From: Ovis canadensis
Lineage: Eukaryota; Chordata; Mammalia; Artiodactyla; Bovidae
Length of the DNA: 64,000 nucleotides
Direction: 5' to 3'
Assembly: GCF_042477335.2 (NCBI RefSeq)
Contig: NC_091256.1
Location: 46,827,001-46,891,000, forward strand
The notes below the pieces were generated by a model. The model worked only from the letters and a program-made list of their open reading frames with translations. It did no database searches and was not told the origin of the DNA. Made by a program: the position numbers and the translations under genes. Below are positions 61,004 to 64,000 of the stretch, in pieces. Position 1 is the stretch's first letter. Every line of letters starts with the position of its first letter.

Positions 61004-61218
61004 ATTCCCAAGTGGTGCTGTGATAAAGAGTCTGCCTACCAATGCAGGAGAAGCAGAAGACTCGGGTTTGGTCCCTGGGTCAGGAAGATCCCTTGGGGAA
61101 GGAAATGGCAACCCACTCCAGTATTATTGCCTGGAAAATCCCATAGACAGAGGAGCCTGGCAGGCTACAGTCCATGGGGTCATAAAGAGTCGGACAAGAC
61201 TGAGTGATTGAGAACTGA
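61004..61218 (+). mobile_element. Bov-tA SINE
   Basis: Sense copy, CATTCCCAAGTGGTGCTGTG to GGACAAGACTGAGTGATTGAG. Confidence 0.87.
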
Positions 61219-61974
61219 GCACCATGCTCTGCAACCCTTGCCCTGTTAATTAGGAACCACACACACACATGAGTTTTAAGCATCTGAAACAGACTCACTC
61301 GCGAGGCATCAGAAAGGTGGCTTACAGGAAGTGCATGGTTTGAAACCACGGTACTAACGCACACTGCAGTGAGCCAAGGACAGCAGCCTGGAGGGTGAGG
61401 CTCCCTAAACAATAGAACTCCCACAGCACTGCTCACATGATGGAGTCAGAGCCCAGTGTAAACACCAACACCCCTCCACAACAGCATCCCACTCCTGACA
61501 CAAGTCCCTCCTTTCTTGCTGTCTCAGTCTGCCCTTCCAGTGCAGGCACTCTGCCCTCCTGACCTGAGAATGATGAATTAGGCTGTGTGGGGGGTACAGG
61601 GAAGAGTAGTCATTTTCTTGAGCAACAAGAACTGACATTTTCCCATGCCTAATCAGAAAGGAACTAAGCACTGTAATGTTAGCCAATCCCTTAGAGCTCC
61701 TGGGATAAGAGACATTATATAAGTGTTAATTATTATTGCAGTTGGAAGAACGGCTAAAACAGTAAGTGTTTTTAAGGGATGAAATGGAAGGCTTTGAGTC
61801 AGGGACGATTAGGATGGCTTTACTGCTCCTTTCAGTGAAGGTGTCATCATAGGCTTACCTGAACATAAGCTTGTTGGCTGGCTGTCAGGTTGCAGGACAG
61901 TAGTAAGAACCAGAACACTTCCCTTGGAAAGTGTGTTCTTAAAATGTACTCAGACTCATTAAAAGTGGGATGTG

Positions 61975-62078
61975 TGTGCCATTTCCTCCTCCAGGGGATC
62001 TTCCCTACCCAGGGATCAACCTGGGTCTTTTGCATCACAGGCAGATTCTTTATGGCCTGAGCCACCAGGAAGCCCTAA
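61975..62078 (-). mobile_element. Bov-tA tRNA-side half
   Basis: Antisense, TTTCCTCCTCCAGGGGATC to GCCTGAGCCACCAGGAAGCCC. Confidence 0.83.
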
Positions 62079-62399
62079 AAGTGGGATATAATGCATGAAA
62101 CTACCTTGTGTGTGTGTTCGGAGGAATGTGCTCCCATCTTCCATTCTACCTTTCTGTGCAGACTGTACTGTGGAATAGACAATTCCCCTGAATGACTTGA
62201 GCACTTAAGTTCACTGATTTCTAGAGTGATTTTGCTGGATTGTTTATAAATAATCCTTTTGACCCTTGAAGTGGAGTTATGAATGCTATACCCAATTTGG
62301 GAAAAAATTTTAAAAAAAGTATTCGTTTTGACAATACTTTCATCCCATCCAGGAATATAATTTACTCGTGCATTTATTAAAGCAAAAGCATGTATTAAT

Positions 62400-62475
62400 G
62401 CTCGCTGGGACCTTGGATAAGTCATCACACCTCTCTGAGCCTCAGTTTCCTCATTTGTTAACCAAAGGGATTACA
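62400..62475 (+). mobile_element. MIR fossil
   Basis: TGGGACCTTGGATAAGTCATC followed by CTCTGAGCCTCAGTTTCCTC, the standard MIR core order. Confidence 0.7.
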
Positions 62476-62662
62476 ATAAATAAGGAGCCCTTTCCATCTC
62501 TACCATGTAGTAATTCTAGATCTGAAATTTATTCTTGAGAAAAGATACTCTTTGTTGTCAAAGCTTCTGTTTCTGAAAACTCAAAGCCACTATTACATTC
62601 TTGGTTCTGGAAAAGAATAAATTATTGAGAAAGATTAGAAGCTGTCCTCTCATAGTCTGTTA

Positions 62663-62714
62663 CATGCGTTCTCAGTCACTCGGTCTGACTCTGTGTGACC
62701 CCGTGGACTGTGGG
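62663..62714 (-). mobile_element. Bov-A scrap
   Basis: Only GTTCTCAGTCACTCGGTCTG and GACCCCGTGGACTGTGG remain. Confidence 0.65.
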
Positions 62715-64000
62715 GAAGCCCAAATATCTGAATACAAAGCATTTTACCTCTTGATAATCTCCATAAATATCAACCAATGATACATTCATCCCTCTGCCTT
62801 TCATAATTGCTATCTGATTTTAACTGATGAAATAAATTTATAGTTTAAGGCAGGGCAAGAAAAAATTAAACATGAAAGTCTCTGTGTGCTTGGGCCTCTT
62901 CCTCCCTCTCTAATGTGTGGTGTACATCTACATATTAACCAGAGCTCCTCAAAGAGCGGAGTGCCTGCTCAACCAGAAAGACCTTTTTCTTTTTTCTTTC
63001 TTGTGACCATAGCACCGTAACTTCTTAAAAAGTAGAGGTCTTTCCTAATTCTGAACAGAGCCACGGTGACTTGCTGCTCACTTCATACCCATTTATGTGG
63101 ACTATATATCCATGATCAACTTTATGTAAACTATAACTATGTCATTGTGACGTATGGTCCCATGTCTCAAAAATGTATGTGACTGTGCCTTTGACTTGCA
63201 GCAAGCAGAACAGTTCTCTGAACTTTCTGAGAATTTGTTTCCTGAGTTTTAATCCTCAGTTTGGCTCAGATAAAATTCTTTCTCTTTCTTCTTGGTAGTT
63301 AATTGAATTTTCATCCACATGACTAAGTTTCTTCATTCTTGGAGTGCAAGTTCTTTCATTTGCAAAATAAAGTAAACAGTATATATCTTGGGAGACTATG
63401 GTGAGAATTAATCTACTCTCTTTCTTCCTCATTGCCAATTTATAATCCAAATGATAATAGGAAGGCAATTTGGGAAAAGGAACTAGGATTTTTTTTTTTT
63501 AATTTGCATTCAGGTTCTGGAAGAGAGGAAGGAGGTGAAAGTATGCTTATGGTTAAAAGCACAGGAGTCTTTGATCAGGTTTGTGAAGGCTCCTCTTCCC
63601 ATAATAGATTAAAGAGATTGGAAAGGAGTTGTCAGGACTTGAGATCAAATCCCTGCCTTTCAATAATCCTTGATGCCTCAAGTAAGCAAACTTAACTCTT
63701 TGAGTCTCCTCAATTTTAAAAATTGTGATAATAATATCTAGTTCTCAAGAGTGTTATAAGGATGAGAGGCTAATTGTGTCTGTGAGGTGCTCAGGCAGAG
63801 CCTGGCTTAGAGTAACCATTAAGGAGCTGAGGATGATTCCCGTACTCTTTTCTAGGCTCTGTAGTTCTGCCCTCTGAGACTCCATTTCTGCTGTTCACCC
63901 AGTAAGTATGGAGGTACAGCCTGGAAAGCTTCTATCTTCTGCTGGTTAGAGAAGTTTCTCAAATAAGCTGGTGTATGGTGGGGCGGTGAGAGAAGGGATT
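62715..64000. other. Unique DPT 5' flank
   Basis: A MIR-like patch lies at 63635-63830 (CTTAACTCTTTGAGTCTCC). Otherwise unique; no gene visible. Confidence 0.6.

Overview
The window is nuclear genomic DNA from a bovid ruminant. Lineage-diagnostic retroposons are everywhere: tRNA-Glu/BovB-derived Bov-tA and Bov-A2 SINEs, CHR-type tRNA-Glu SINEs, BovB (RTE) LINE 3' ends with CAGTT-type tails, and ruminant L1 3' ends. Species cannot be fixed from the sequence alone (cattle, buffalo, sheep and goat all fit).

It holds one protein-coding gene that I can support: dermatopontin (DPT), complete, on the minus strand. Coding exons lie at 45031-44727, 25725-25600, 14086-13979 and 9515-9449. They join with consensus GT/AG borders into 606 nt (201 residues plus stop). 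Introns are about 19.0, 11.5 and 4.5 kb, and all three are phase 2. A TATA box sits about 53 nt before the ATG. Candidate poly(A) signals lie at 9272-9267 and 8427-8422.

Layout. 1-8400: DPT 3' flank, with LTR remnants, SINEs, a short L1 end and MIR/L2 fossils. 8400-45060: DPT transcription unit. Intron 3 carries an L1 3' end with a nested SINE. Intron 2 carries SINEs, BovB pieces and a (TA)n run. Intron 1 carries another (TA)n run, a 5'-truncated L1, a mariner transposase relic, a BovB 3' end, and a decayed endogenous retrovirus (about 37.1-41.4 kb, sense strand opposite to DPT) hit by three SINEs. 45060-64000: DPT 5' flank, with a TSD-flanked L1 about 1 kb upstream of the promoter, older L1 and hAT fossils, an 80-bp tandem duplication and many SINEs.

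I found no second gene, RNA gene, CRISPR or operon. I did not find an undescribed biological system. The most interesting items are structural: exon 2 flanked by two self-complementary (TA)n tracts, an L1 with a 5' fold-back, an L1 whose 3'UTR carries a 45-nt patch of its own ORF2, and the SINE-riddled retrovirus inside DPT intron 1.
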